64,000 nt of DNA from Gaiellasilicea sp963749515 (GTDB lineage: Bacteria > Actinomycetota > Thermoleophilia > Gaiellales > Gaiellaceae), in assembly GCA_963749515.1 (NCBI GenBank), contig CAVVMR010000010.1, positions 496,001 to 560,000 of the forward strand. The letters run 5' to 3'. The notes under the pieces were generated by a model, which was not told the DNA's origin, did not search any database, and worked only from the letters and a program-made list of their open reading frames with translations. The number at the start of each line of letters is the position of its first letter. Within the stretch, counting starts at the first letter, position 1. A program made the position numbers and the translations under genes. Shown here piece by piece: positions 41,922-50,207 of the stretch.

Positions 41922-42027
41922 GCGGCGCGAGCGGGTCGAGCGCTCGTTGGAACGCGGCCCACGCACGTCGCCGGTAGCTCGCGCTCGGCCGCGGCACCTC
42001 GATCGCCAGCTCCTCGAATTTCGTCAT
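41893..42027 (-). CDS. Possible small basic protein
   Basis: 44 residues from ATG 42027 with AGAGGA 5 nt upstream and mostly G/C third codon positions. The sequence MTKFEELAIEVPRPSASYRR is followed by a Pro/Arg-rich tail. No family is recognised. The frame also stays open to ATG 42087 (64 residues), but those codons are less GC3-rich. It overlaps the gltX end by 29 bp. Confidence 0.35.
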   Translation of the reverse strand: MTKFEELAIEVPRPSASYRRRAWAAFQRALDPLAPLKPPPRQRG

Positions 42028-42146
42028 TCCGATCCTCTTCTCCGCAGGCGATACGGAGCTCTCGTCTGTCGGTCCCGTATTTCCCATTTTCAATAGGTAA
42101 ACGAAGGTTGCTCCCAATCCGGTACGGCACGCGGCCGGAACCTGAG

Positions 42147-42159
42147 TAACATTCTCCGT
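42147..42159 (+). promoter_or_regulatory. -10 hexamer of a leaderless start
   Basis: TAACAT (42147-42152) is followed by 7 nt and ATG 42160. The 40-100 bp upstream is an unusually AT-rich patch for this window. Confidence 0.5.
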
Positions 42160-42537
42160 ATGGGCGGCGAAGGGGGGCGCACGGACGTCAAGACCGTGCT
42201 CGTCGTTGACGACGAGCGTTCGCTGCGGCTGCTCTGTCGCGTCAACCTCGAGCTCGAGGGCCACCGCGTGCTCGAAGCCGCGACGCTCGCCGAGGCCCGG
42301 GCACTAATCGAGCAGGAGGCGCCGGACGTCATCCTGCTGGATGTCCACCTCGGCAACGACGACGGCCTCGATCTCCTCGACGAGCTCGAGGCTCAGGACT
42401 ACCCGGCGCGCGTCGTGCTGCTCTCCGGGACGAGTGAGATCGGGTCCGAGCTGCGTGTCCGTGTCGCCGGCGTGATCGGAAAGCCGTTCGACCTCCAGCG
42501 GCTCACCGCCGCCGTCTCAGGGGTTACGCGCAGATAG
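42160..42537 (+). CDS. Single-domain response regulator
   Basis: A 125-residue stand-alone receiver with all catalytic residues: acidic pair D17-D18 (VVDDE), phospho-acceptor D61 (VILLDVHLG), Ser89 (LLSGTS) and Lys108 (GKPF). It has no output domain, so it works through protein contacts, for example as a phosphorelay intermediate. The start follows the -10 by 7 nt. Its TAG stop starts the -10 of the next gene. Confidence 0.9.
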   Translation: MGGEGGRTDVKTVLVVDDERSLRLLCRVNLELEGHRVLEAATLAEARALIEQEAPDVILLDVHLGNDDGLDLLDELEAQDYPARVVLLSGTSEIGSELRVRVAGVIGKPFDLQRLTAAVSGVTRR

Positions 42538-42540
42538 TGT
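42535..42540 (+). promoter_or_regulatory. -10 hexamer overlapping the upstream stop codon
   Basis: TAGTGT: the TAG is the stop of the response regulator, and the hexamer ends 7 nt before GTG 42548. Confidence 0.45.
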
Positions 42541-42547
42541 CGCCGAC

Positions 42548-44056
42548 GTGAGCGTCGCCTCGGTCAGAACGCCTGCCGACTACGAGGAGCGCCTCGCGCG
42601 CTACCTGTTCGAGCGCTCGGAGGAGGGCCGGGCGGTGCGCGTCGGCGAGAAGGAGATCTCCGAGCAGGCGGCGATCGTCGAGCGCTACCGCGATCTCTTC
42701 TCTCCCGCGCAGATCGACGTGCTCCGGGCCGCCGAGGAGTCTGCGAGCGGCGACGAGCGCGAGCTGCTCTACCGGCTGCGCAAGACCTGCGAGTCCGGGA
42801 TCATCTCGGCTGAGCTGGCAGCACGCGAAGACGAGCTCGAGAACAGGATCCTGGCGGCGCGCGTCTCATGGCGCGGCGAGGAGATGCCGTTGCGGAATGC
42901 GCAGGCGAAGCTCGCCGTGCTGACCGCCTACGGCGACCGGGACGAGCTCGGCTCGCTCGCGAACGCCGTCAGCGCCGGCTTCAACGACGACCGGCGCGAG
43001 CTTCTCGCGGCCGGCGAGGCACTCGAGGCCGAGCTCTCCGGCGAGCCCGACCCGGTCGCGCGGAATGCCGCTGAGAAGGGGATCTCGCTCCACGAGCTCG
43101 AGCGGGTGCTCGACGCAGCCAGCCGTGCGTCGGCCGAGGCGTACGACAGCCTCCGCGACCGCTGGTTCGAGAAGCTCCTCGGCCCCGAGCGCGAGGAGAT
43201 CCCGACCTCGAACCACACCAGCTACCTCCGCCGGCTCTCGCCGCTCGACGGGACGTACACCAAGGAGCAGGCCGTCCCGGTCTGCGTCGCATCGCTTGCG
43301 GCGCTCGGGCTCGACATCGAGGGAACGCCCGGGATCAGGCTCGACCTGGACGACCGGCCGCAGAAGTCGCCGCGCGCGTGCGTCATCGCCTCCGATCCGC
43401 CGAACGTCGTCCATCTGATCACGCGCGCCCAGGGCGGGCTCCACGACTACCAGGCCTTCCTGCACGAAGCCGGGCATGCGCTCCACTACGCGGGCGTCGA
43501 TCCCGGGCTGCCGTACACGTTCCGCAAGCTGTCGCGCGATCACGCGCTGACCGAGATCTACAGCTACATCGTGGAGGCGATCTCGAGGGAGCCGGGCTGG
43601 CACGCCGAGCACTTCGGGCTCTCCGACGAGCTGGCGCACGAGAATGCCGAGGCGACGATCTTCCTCGAGGCGCTGCTCTTCCGGCGCTACACGGCGAAGC
43701 TCCAGTTCGAGCTCGAGTTCTGGGGCCGCTTCGGCGAGGACGGAGGAACCGCCGGCGGGTACTCGGACCGGCTCACCGCAGCGACGGGCATCCGGTACCC
43801 GACGGAGAACTTCCTCTCCGACATGGACTCCGGGTTCTACTCGGCCGACTACCTCCGTGCCTGGATCCGCTCGGCGCAGCTCAGGCAGCATCTCGTCAGC
43901 GAGGTGGGGGAGGACTGGTGGCGCGACCCGAAGACGGGCGAGCGGCTGCGGGCGCTCTTCCGCGAGGGGACCAGGCCGACGAGCGAGGAGATCGCGGCAC
44001 GGATCGGCTACGAGCCGCTCGATACCGGCCCGCTCCTGCACGAGCTCGGCGGGTAG
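42548..44056 (+). CDS. M3/oligoendopeptidase-like metallopeptidase
   Basis: 502 residues with a zinc motif FLHEAGHALHYAG (HEAGH 306-310) and a downstream helix RDHALTEIYSYIVEAI supplying the third ligand glutamate, as in gluzincins of the M3/M2 type. The N-terminal ~280 residues are helical (EERLARYLFERSEEGRAVR, many Glu/Arg heptads), like the helical channel of oligopeptidases. There is no signal peptide, so it is probably a cytoplasmic oligopeptidase. The start is GTG 42548. Confidence 0.8.
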   Translation: MSVASVRTPADYEERLARYLFERSEEGRAVRVGEKEISEQAAIVERYRDLFSPAQIDVLRAAEESASGDERELLYRLRKTCESGIISAELAAREDELENRILAARVSWRGEEMPLRNAQAKLAVLTAYGDRDELGSLANAVSAGFNDDRRELLAAGEALEAELSGEPDPVARNAAEKGISLHELERVLDAASRASAEAYDSLRDRWFEKLLGPEREEIPTSNHTSYLRRLSPLDGTYTKEQAVPVCVASLAALGLDIEGTPGIRLDLDDRPQKSPRACVIASDPPNVVHLITRAQGGLHDYQAFLHEAGHALHYAGVDPGLPYTFRKLSRDHALTEIYSYIVEAISREPGWHAEHFGLSDELAHENAEATIFLEALLFRRYTAKLQFELEFWGRFGEDGGTAGGYSDRLTAATGIRYPTENFLSDMDSGFYSADYLRAWIRSAQLRQHLVSEVGEDWWRDPKTGERLRALFREGTRPTSEEIAARIGYEPLDTGPLLHELGG

Positions 44057-44077
44057 AGCGACACCGGGGCGCGTCCG

Positions 44078-44515
44078 ATGGTGATCGAAGATCTCGTCGG
44101 GCAGGAGCTCGTCTCGCCGTGGCGCGAGATCGAGCAGTCGCGCATCGACGAGTTCGCTCACGCGACCGACGACGCCCAGTGGATCCACACCGACCCCGAG
44201 CAGGCGGCGGCGGGCCCCTTCGGGACGACGATCGCGCACGGCTTCCTGACGCTCTCGCTCGTCGTGCCGATGTTCGCCGAGGCGCTGCCGGCGCTGGACG
44301 GCTACGGGATGTCGCTCAACTACGGCCTCAACCGCGTCCGCTTCACGTCGCCGGTTCCGTCGGGAGCGCGCATCCGCGGCCGCTTCCGGATTGAGGACGT
44401 CGAGGACGTCACGGGTGGCAAGCAGGCGCGTGTGGCGGCGACGGTCGAGCTCGAGGGCCAGGAGAAGCCGGCCTGCGTGGCAGAAGCGCTCTTCCGCTTT
44501 CTCAACCCACGTTGA
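44078..44515 (+). CDS. MaoC-like (R)-enoyl-CoA hydratase
   Basis: A 145-residue single hot-dog domain. The catalytic Asp/His motif is ATDDAQWIHTDPE, followed by the glycine-rich FGTTIAHGFLTLSL and NYGLNRVRFTSPVPSGARIRG, all typical of MaoC dehydratases that hydrate enoyl-CoA. ATG 44078 has no strong Shine-Dalgarno. It overlaps the convergent MBL gene by 14 bp. Confidence 0.9.
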   Translation: MVIEDLVGQELVSPWREIEQSRIDEFAHATDDAQWIHTDPEQAAAGPFGTTIAHGFLTLSLVVPMFAEALPALDGYGMSLNYGLNRVRFTSPVPSGARIRGRFRIEDVEDVTGGKQARVAATVELEGQEKPACVAEALFRFLNPR

Positions 44516-45257
44516 GCCGCTCGCCGTTCTGCAGCACACGGCAGGGCTGGCCCAGCCGTTCGCACTCCGCCACGAACTCGTCCGGCGTCGTCGTGTTGAA
44601 CTCGAACATGTCGTAGTGGCAGGGGACGGCGAGCTTCGCGCCCACGTGGTGCGCGAGCCGGGCAGCCTCGACCGCGTCCAGGTTGCCAAGCTTGCCGTTG
44701 ATCGGGACGATCGCGAGTTCGACGCCGTCCACGCCCGGCTCGACCCAGGTCGTGTCGCCGGAGTGGTAGAGGCGGCGATCGCCGGCCGTGACCACGTAGC
44801 CGACGCAGTGCTCGCCTGGATGCTCGGCCGGGACGGCCTCGATCCGAAAGCCTGCGATCCCGATCGCCTCGTCCTCGTCGACGCCGATCGGCTCGAGGCG
44901 GCTGCGCTCGTTCGCAAGCTCGACGATTCCGGAGGGGCAGACGACGGGCGCTCCGATCGCTCTCAGCGTCTCCGCGTCGAGGTGGTCGCCGTGCCCGTGC
45001 GTCGAGAGGACGGCGTCCACGAACGCGAGTTGCTGCGGATCGACGACACGCCGCGTCATCCGGACGTGCGGCGTGTCCGTCTCGGCGTACTTGCGCGTGA
45101 GCGAGTCGGACAGGTACGGGTCGATCAGCAGGTGGTGGCCCTCGAACTGGACGAGGAAGCCGCTCTGGCCGAGCCACCAGAGGCGGAGCCCGGGGTGGAC
45201 GCGAGCAGACTGGACGTCGGCGACGAACGCGTCGTCGGCGAGGAGCGGTTCCTTCAC
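44502..45257 (-). CDS. UlaG-like metallo-beta-lactamase-fold hydrolase
   Basis: 251 residues. The metal motif is STHGHGDHLDAE (HGHGDH 87-92), with further ligands in AEHPGEH, YHSGDTTW and the late PCHYDMFEF. This set matches UlaG-type (L-ascorbate-6-phosphate lactonase-like) hydrolases rather than true beta-lactamases. The GTG start 45257 shares GTGA with the stop of the MetE-like gene, so they are one operon. The substrate is unknown. Confidence 0.85.
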   Translation of the reverse strand: MKEPLLADDAFVADVQSARVHPGLRLWWLGQSGFLVQFEGHHLLIDPYLSDSLTRKYAETDTPHVRMTRRVVDPQQLAFVDAVLSTHGHGDHLDAETLRAIGAPVVCPSGIVELANERSRLEPIGVDEDEAIGIAGFRIEAVPAEHPGEHCVGYVVTAGDRRLYHSGDTTWVEPGVDGVELAIVPINGKLGNLDAVEAARLAHHVGAKLAVPCHYDMFEFNTTTPDEFVAECERLGQPCRVLQNGERLNVG

Positions 45258-46264
45258 AGGCCGAGCTCCCCGCGGACGATGCGAACGCCTTCGACGAGGC
45301 TGTGCAGCTTCGCCTTCGCCGCCCAGCGTGCCGTCTGGCTGAGCCCGCAATCGGTCGAGAACGCCAGCCGCTCGGGCGGTGCGTACTCGAGGAACTGCCG
45401 GACACGCGCCGCGACGTCCTCGGGCGTCTCGACGTGGTAGCTCTTGACGTCGATTACCCCGACCGCGACGTCCTTCACCTCGGCAATCGTGCCGACGATC
45501 TCCGCCTCGGCCAGCTCGCGGCTCGCCATCTCGAGGTGGATCTCGTCGACCGCGACCTCGAGGAATGCCGGGAAGAGCGGTGCGTATCGCCGCGGCGCGA
45601 CGGCCCGGCCCTTGTAGTTGCCGAAGCAAAGGTGTGTCGAGAGCCGCGTGCGGCCGACGACGGGAGCCACGGTGCGGTTGAAGAGAGCGACGAGCCGCTC
45701 GGGGTCCTCGCGGTGGGCGTAGCAGCTCATGGAGGGCTCGTCGACGGCGATCTCCTCGCAGCCGGCGTCGGCCAGCGCGACGAGCTCTGCCTGGACGATC
45801 GGCAGGAGCGCTTCGGCTGTCTCCCACCGGTCACCGTCGAGCCGGCCGGCGAGGGTGTACGGCCCCGGTACGGCCACCTTCAGCGACGGGCCTGGTGGCG
45901 CGACGCGGCGCAGTCGCTCGTATTCCTCGACGGTGCCGAGACCATTCGGCGCCGAGAGCTCGCCGACGACGCGGTGCCGCGGGCGCTGGTCGTGCGCGGG
46001 CGGTCCGAGCAGCCGCGGGGATGAGCCTTGCTCGACGCCCTCGAGGAAGCCGTAGAAGCCGAGGTTGAAGTCGAGCCGGGTCTGCTCGCCGTCCGAGATC
46101 GCGTCGAGCCCGGCGGCGACCTGGTCGTGAACGGCCGCGATCACAGCGTCGTCCTGAAGCTCGGCCACGTCGGCGGCTCCGAAATCCTCGAGGTGCTCGG
46201 CCGCGTACTCGAGCCAGCCCGGGAAGGGATAGCTCCCGATCACGGTCGTTCGCAGCACAGTCAT
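45254..46264 (-). CDS. MetE/UROD-like cobalamin-independent methyltransferase
   Basis: 336 residues of the MetE C-terminal TIM-barrel family. The probable zinc ligands are His211 and Cys213 (STHLCFGNYKG), Glu245 (IHLEMASRE) and Cys306 (FSTDCGLSQ), the known MetE set; the N-terminal TTVIGSYPFP is typical. Without the MetE N-domain and folate-binding extension it resembles archaeal MetE or xenobiotic methyltransferases. GAGGAT lies 6 nt before ATG 46264. Divergent from deoC by 17 bp. Confidence 0.85.
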   Translation of the reverse strand: MTVLRTTVIGSYPFPGWLEYAAEHLEDFGAADVAELQDDAVIAAVHDQVAAGLDAISDGEQTRLDFNLGFYGFLEGVEQGSSPRLLGPPAHDQRPRHRVVGELSAPNGLGTVEEYERLRRVAPPGPSLKVAVPGPYTLAGRLDGDRWETAEALLPIVQAELVALADAGCEEIAVDEPSMSCYAHREDPERLVALFNRTVAPVVGRTRLSTHLCFGNYKGRAVAPRRYAPLFPAFLEVAVDEIHLEMASRELAEAEIVGTIAEVKDVAVGVIDVKSYHVETPEDVAARVRQFLEYAPPERLAFSTDCGLSQTARWAAKAKLHSLVEGVRIVRGELGL

Positions 46265-46269
46265 TGACG

Positions 46270-46281
46270 TATCCTCGCAGC
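46270..46281 (+). promoter_or_regulatory. -10 hexamer of leaderless deoC
   Basis: TATCCT (46270-46275), then 6 nt, then ATG 46282. This supports that start rather than the in-frame TTG at 46264, which would overlap the divergent gene's start codon. Confidence 0.5.
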
Positions 46282-47010
46282 ATGCTCGGGATCGAGACGC
46301 TCGACTACGCCGACGTCGCCAAGACGATCGATCACTCGCTGCTGCGCCCGGAGCTCGACCTCGAGACGGTGCGCGCAGGCGTCGAGCTGGCCCTGCGGTA
46401 CGACGTCGCCTCGGTTACCGTGCGGCCCGCGGACGTCGCCTGGGCGGCGGAGCGCGTTGCCGGTTCGGACGTGATGATCTCGACCGTGGTCGGCTTCCCG
46501 CACGGAAGTCATACGACCGTGACGAAGGCTGCCGAGACGGAGGAGCTGATCGGCGCCGGGGCCGACGAGATCGACATGGTGCTGAACATCGGTCGCCTGA
46601 TCTCCGGCGAGGACGACTACGTCGAGCGCGACATCCGCGCCGTCGTCGAAGCCGCGCAGAGCCGGACGGTGAAGGTGATCTTCGAGAACGCGTACCTGAA
46701 CGACGAGCAGAAGATCCGCGCCTGCGAGCTGAGTGCTGCGGCGGGCGCCGGCTTCGTCAAGACGTCGACCGGCTTCGCCGCCTCCGGTGCGACGCTCGAG
46801 GATCTGACGCTGATGCGCGAGCACAGCCCGCCGGGAGTCCAGGTGAAGGCGGCCGGCGGCGTCCGCACGCTCGACGCGCTGCTCGACGTGATGCGCGTGG
46901 GCGTGACGCGAGTCGGCGCGACGGCGACGGACACGATCCTCGAGGACTTCAAGGCGCGCAAGGCAGGCGCTCCGCCCAACGAAGCCGCCGCGCCGTCGAG
47001 CACGTACTAG
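46282..47010 (+). CDS. deoC: Deoxyribose-phosphate aldolase
   Basis: A 242-residue class I aldolase that reversibly cleaves 2-deoxyribose 5-phosphate. The Schiff-base lysine is Lys160 (FVKTSTGF); the second lysine is Lys189 (QVKAAGGVRT), the Asp is in EIDMVLNIG, and VVGFPHGSHTT is conserved. DERA works in deoxynucleoside catabolism. The start ATG 46282 follows from the -10. The C-terminal tail (APPNEAAAPSS) is disordered. Confidence 0.93.
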   Translation: MLGIETLDYADVAKTIDHSLLRPELDLETVRAGVELALRYDVASVTVRPADVAWAAERVAGSDVMISTVVGFPHGSHTTVTKAAETEELIGAGADEIDMVLNIGRLISGEDDYVERDIRAVVEAAQSRTVKVIFENAYLNDEQKIRACELSAAAGAGFVKTSTGFAASGATLEDLTLMREHSPPGVQVKAAGGVRTLDALLDVMRVGVTRVGATATDTILEDFKARKAGAPPNEAAAPSSTY

Positions 47011-47020
47011 CGGTCAGCGG

Positions 47021-47536
47021 TCAGACGGGGCGAACGGTCTGCTCTCGATACGAGGGTGTGAGCGCTGTCCATCGGGTGTGCCAGTCAGCGGGCTGTCGTC
47101 CCGCACTGTGAGCGACGAGGTCCTCGAGGTGCGCCTGCCAGCCGGCTCCGTGTGCGGCGAGCTCTTCCAGGGGGATTCCGCGCTCTTCGACCACGAGCCT
47201 CGTCTGGTCGCCGTCGGCGGCGAGCACGGCCTCGATGATGGTCTCGTCCTCCCCTCCTGGGGTCATGGTCACGAGCAGTTGTCGCGGAGGGTCGCACGCG
47301 TCGATTCGGCCGGGACCTTCCCAACCACTCGTGAACGTGGCATGGAACGCTCCGCCGAGACGGAGGTCACCGTCGACCTTGGCGACCCAGCGGGCCAGGC
47401 GCTCGGGGTCGGTGAGTGCCGACCAGAGGTCGTCGATGTCGGTGTCGTAGCGGCCCTCCATGCGGACGACGCCCTTGCCGTCGATGGACTGCAGCGTTCC
47501 CGTGATGCGGGTGTCCACTCGCGTGTCCTCGGTCAT
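47021..47536 (-). CDS. SRPBCC/AHSA1-family protein
   Basis: 171 residues from ATG 47536. The START-like ligand-binding fold has the AHSA1 pattern WSALTDPERLARWVAKVDGDLRLGG in two blocks, followed by FTSGWEGPGRIDACDPP and TRLVVEERGIP. It is coupled by ATGA to the arsR gene. ArsR-SRPBCC pairs are common; the ligand sensed or carried is unknown. Confidence 0.85.
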   Translation of the reverse strand: MTEDTRVDTRITGTLQSIDGKGVVRMEGRYDTDIDDLWSALTDPERLARWVAKVDGDLRLGGAFHATFTSGWEGPGRIDACDPPRQLLVTMTPGGEDETIIEAVLAADGDQTRLVVEERGIPLEELAAHGAGWQAHLEDLVAHSAGRQPADWHTRWTALTPSYREQTVRPV

Positions 47537-47853
47537 GTCGCGCTCCTCGTCTTTCCTCGGGTGACTTCGGTGTGCAGGGCGTTCAGGCGCATCTCCCACA
47601 GCGATCGGTACTGGCCCAGCCATTCATCGAGCTCGGCGAGCGGCTCGGGACGCAGGTTGTAGACCCGAAACTGCGCTTGCTTGCGCACGTCCACGAGGCC
47701 GGCATCTCGCAGGACTCGTAGATGCCGCGAGACGCCCGGACGAGCGATCGGGAGCAGGGCGGCGAGCTCGTTCACGGTGGCAGGACCGTCGCTGAGGGCC
47801 TTCAGCACGGTTCGCCGGCTTGCGTCCGACAGCGCCTGCAGCACGGTGTCCAT
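47533..47853 (-). CDS. ArsR-family repressor
   Basis: A 106-residue winged-helix repressor: LQALSDASRRTVLKALSDGPATVNELAALL, recognition helix RPGVSRHLRVLRDAGLVDVRK, then the Tyr-containing wing QFRVYNL, a layout of ArsR/SmtB proteins that regulate SRPBCC partners. It lacks the metal-site cysteines, so the effector is probably not a heavy metal. ATG 47853 lies 6 nt after a -10; the palindrome at 47871 is its likely operator. Confidence 0.92.
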   Translation of the reverse strand: MDTVLQALSDASRRTVLKALSDGPATVNELAALLPIARPGVSRHLRVLRDAGLVDVRKQAQFRVYNLRPEPLAELDEWLGQYRSLWEMRLNALHTEVTRGKTRSAT

Positions 47854-47859
47854 GGATCA

Positions 47860-47889
47860 TATGTACCAGGACGGGTACGTACCCGTCAA
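47860..47889 (-). promoter_or_regulatory. arsR promoter with 16-bp palindromic operator
   Basis: On the minus strand, -35 TTGACG (complement of 47884-47889), 18 bp, then -10 TACATA (complement of 47860-47865), 6 nt before ATG. The perfect palindrome ACGGGTACGTACCCGT (47871-47886) sits between and overlaps the -35. It is the obvious binding site for the ArsR protein. Confidence 0.7.
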
Positions 47890-47904
47890 GTTACATTAGC
47901 GGCC

Positions 47905-48663
47905 TTAGACGACGCCGCGCGCGGCCCAGGCGACGCTCTCGAGCACGAACGGCGGCGGTCCGACGAGTTCCTTGCACCGCTCGCCCAGCGCGGTCCGCTG
48001 CTGCGGCGTAAGCCCTGCGTAGGCCGCGCCCGCAGGGCCGACCCGAAGCGAGAACGGCTCCAGCCAGTCATCCACGGTCGCGTACTCGATCCGCGCCACA
48101 AGCTCCGATTGCTCGATCTCCCGCAGGCCCGCGGCCTCGAAGAGCTCGACCAGGTGGCCTTCGCGTGCGCCCGGGAGACCCGACTCGTCCACCACGCCGA
48201 TGTCGAGCTCGTGCGCCGCGCGCCAGAAGGGAGCCAATGGCGACCGCTCGCCTCCGTGGTCCCAGACGCACGCTGCGACGACTCCGTCGGGGAGCGTCAC
48301 CCGTGCCATCTCCCGAATGCCCGCCACGGGATCGGTCATGAAGTGCACGACCAGCTGCGCGAGCGCGGCGTCGAAGTCGCGATCCGGGTACGGAAGCGCT
48401 TCTGCGGTCGCGCGCTGCACATCGACTCCGGGATGACGCTCGCGCGCGGCCGCGACGAAGGTCTCGGACGGGTCGACGGCCGCCACCGACCCCTCACCGA
48501 GCCGCGCGACCAACTCGGTCGTCAGGGCGCCCGGCCCGCAGCCGACGTCGAGCGCGCGTCCGTCCGACGCGAGCTCCGCGAGGTCCGCGAGCTGCGGCGC
48601 GAGCTGGCGGGAGTGCACGCCCATGAAGCGGTCATACGCCTCCGCAGGGACTTCGAAGCTCAC
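47905..48663 (-). CDS. Class I SAM-dependent methyltransferase
   Basis: 252 residues. Motif I is ALDVGCGPGALTTEL (38-45 region), motif II is VAAVDPSETFV, and DFDAALAQLVVHFMTD and REMARVTLPDGVVAACVW follow, the usual methyltransf_11 order. The natural substrate is unknown. GTG 48663 lies 6 nt after TAGAGT (minus strand), which includes the TAG stop of the ROK gene, so it is expressed from its own promoter. Confidence 0.85.
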   Translation of the reverse strand: MSFEVPAEAYDRFMGVHSRQLAPQLADLAELASDGRALDVGCGPGALTTELVARLGEGSVAAVDPSETFVAAARERHPGVDVQRATAEALPYPDRDFDAALAQLVVHFMTDPVAGIREMARVTLPDGVVAACVWDHGGERSPLAPFWRAAHELDIGVVDESGLPGAREGHLVELFEAAGLREIEQSELVARIEYATVDDWLEPFSLRVGPAGAAYAGLTPQQRTALGERCKELVGPPPFVLESVAWAARGVV

Positions 48664-48675
48664 GACCCGACTCTA
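48664..48675 (-). promoter_or_regulatory. -10 hexamer overlapping the upstream stop codon
   Basis: Minus-strand TAGAGT (complement of 48670-48675) contains the TAG stop of the ROK kinase gene; 6 nt later is GTG 48663. Confidence 0.45.
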
Positions 48676-49473
48676 GAGGGTCTGTGCGCCGCGGAGTGCC
48701 GCTCCGATCGCGCCGGCGAGCACGCCGAGCTCGCCAGGGACGACGTCCACGGGCACCGAGACCTTGACGCGGCGCGCGATCTCCCTCCGCAGCGGGCGGA
48801 GCAGCTTCTCGCCGGTCGCGGCGACCCCACCGCCGACGACGACCTTGTCAGGAGCCAGCAGGACGATCGCGTTGCCGAGCCCGATCCCGAGCAGCTTCCC
48901 GGCCAGCCTCACGTCCTTGGCCTCGAGAGCGGCGCGGACGAACGCCTCGACGCAGCCGCGGTTGCCGCAGTTGCAGAGCGGGCCATCTGGATCGATCGTC
49001 TGGTGGCCGAGCTCGCCGGCGCGGCCCTCGCGCCCCTCGAACGGCTCCCCGCGCACCACGATGCCGCCGCCCACCCCGGTGCCGACGACTGCGAAGACCG
49101 CGGTGTCGCATCCATGCGCCGCGCCGAGTGTCCATTCGGCGAGGGCGAAGGCGCGAGCGTCGTTGATCAGCCTGGCGGGAGCCTCGAGCGCCTCGCCGAC
49201 CAGACGGGCGAGCGGACGGCCCTTCCAGTCGCCGGGGACGTTCGTCAGGAAGGTCACGGCCCCGGTCGAGTTGTCAAAGAGGCCCGGTACGCCGACCCCG
49301 ATCGTGTCCACCGGGCCGGCCTCCCGCCCGGCTGCGATCAGCCGCTCGATCACTGCCTCGGGGCCGGCGTCGGCGCGCGTCTTCGTTTGACCGTGCGCGT
49401 CGACCTGACCGTCCTGCAGGACGACCCACTTGACGTACGTTCCTCCCAGGTCGAGCCCGAGGTGACGGCTCAC
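48673..49473 (-). CDS. ROK-family sugar kinase (glucokinase-like)
   Basis: 266 residues. The ATP-binding GLDLGGTYVKW, catalytic Asp105 in INDARAFA, the GTGVGGGIV loop, and the ROK zinc motif CNCGNRGC (167-174) are all present, so the enzyme should be active on a hexose or amino sugar. GTG 49473 overlaps the SDR stop (GTGA). It is downstream of SDR in a two-gene operon, beside the sugar locus. Confidence 0.88.
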   Translation of the reverse strand: MSRHLGLDLGGTYVKWVVLQDGQVDAHGQTKTRADAGPEAVIERLIAAGREAGPVDTIGVGVPGLFDNSTGAVTFLTNVPGDWKGRPLARLVGEALEAPARLINDARAFALAEWTLGAAHGCDTAVFAVVGTGVGGGIVVRGEPFEGREGRAGELGHQTIDPDGPLCNCGNRGCVEAFVRAALEAKDVRLAGKLLGIGLGNAIVLLAPDKVVVGGGVAATGEKLLRPLRREIARRVKVSVPVDVVPGELGVLAGAIGAALRGAQTL

Positions 49474-50171
49474 TTGGCGGTCCAGCCCCCGTCGACCACG
49501 AGGACGGTGCCCGTGACGAACGGCGCCGTCGCGAGGTAGAGGGCGGCGTCCGCCACGTCCTCGGGCCGGCCGAAGTCACCGGTGAGCGGCTGGAGGTCGG
49601 GCAGGCGGGCCAGGATTCCCGGGTCGCTCTGCGCTCGTTCGCTCATCGGTGTCCTGATCAGGCCCGGTGCGATCGCGTTGCAGCGAATGTCCTCGCGCGC
49701 GTAGTGCACGGCCATCGCGCGGGTCAGCCCCACGATTCCCGCCTTGCTCGCCGCGTAGGCATGCGTGGCGAAGTCCGCGTCGCCGCCGACGAGGCCGTGG
49801 ATCGACGTGAGGTTGACGATCGCGCCACCTCCGGCTGTTCGCAGCAGCGGCACCGCGTACTTCGAGCAGAGAAAGATGCTCTTCAGGTTCGTCGCAAGGA
49901 CCGTGTCCCAGGCGATCTCGGTGCACTCGTCCACCGGTCCGTCGCCGAATCGCCGCCCGCTGATCCCGACGCCGTTGAAGAGGACGTCGACGCGCTCGAG
50001 GCCGGCGAAGAACGACTCGACCTCGTCCGCCATCGAGACGTCGGCCTGCTCGCGGTCGAGGGCAACGACCTCGGCGCCGGCGTCGGCGAACGCCGCAGCG
50101 ACCGCGCCTCCGATCCCGCCGGCGGCCCCGGTGACGACGGCCACCTTCCCTGTCAGAGCCCCATCCGGCAC
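49470..50171 (-). CDS. Short-chain dehydrogenase/reductase
   Basis: A 233-residue classical SDR: cofactor loop TGAAGGIG (14-21), catalytic Ser123 (LTSIHG), Tyr139 and Lys143 (YAASK), and IRCNAIAPGLIRTPM. It probably oxidises a sugar, sugar acid or cyclitol. GTG 50171 has GAGAGGA upstream. Divergent from the oxidoreductase at 50208. Confidence 0.88.
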   Translation of the reverse strand: MPDGALTGKVAVVTGAAGGIGGAVAAAFADAGAEVVALDREQADVSMADEVESFFAGLERVDVLFNGVGISGRRFGDGPVDECTEIAWDTVLATNLKSIFLCSKYAVPLLRTAGGGAIVNLTSIHGLVGGDADFATHAYAASKAGIVGLTRAMAVHYAREDIRCNAIAPGLIRTPMSERAQSDPGILARLPDLQPLTGDFGRPEDVADAALYLATAPFVTGTVLVVDGGWTAK

Positions 50172-50207
50172 CCGCCGATCCTCTCACGAGGTTAGATTCG
50201 GGGAGGG

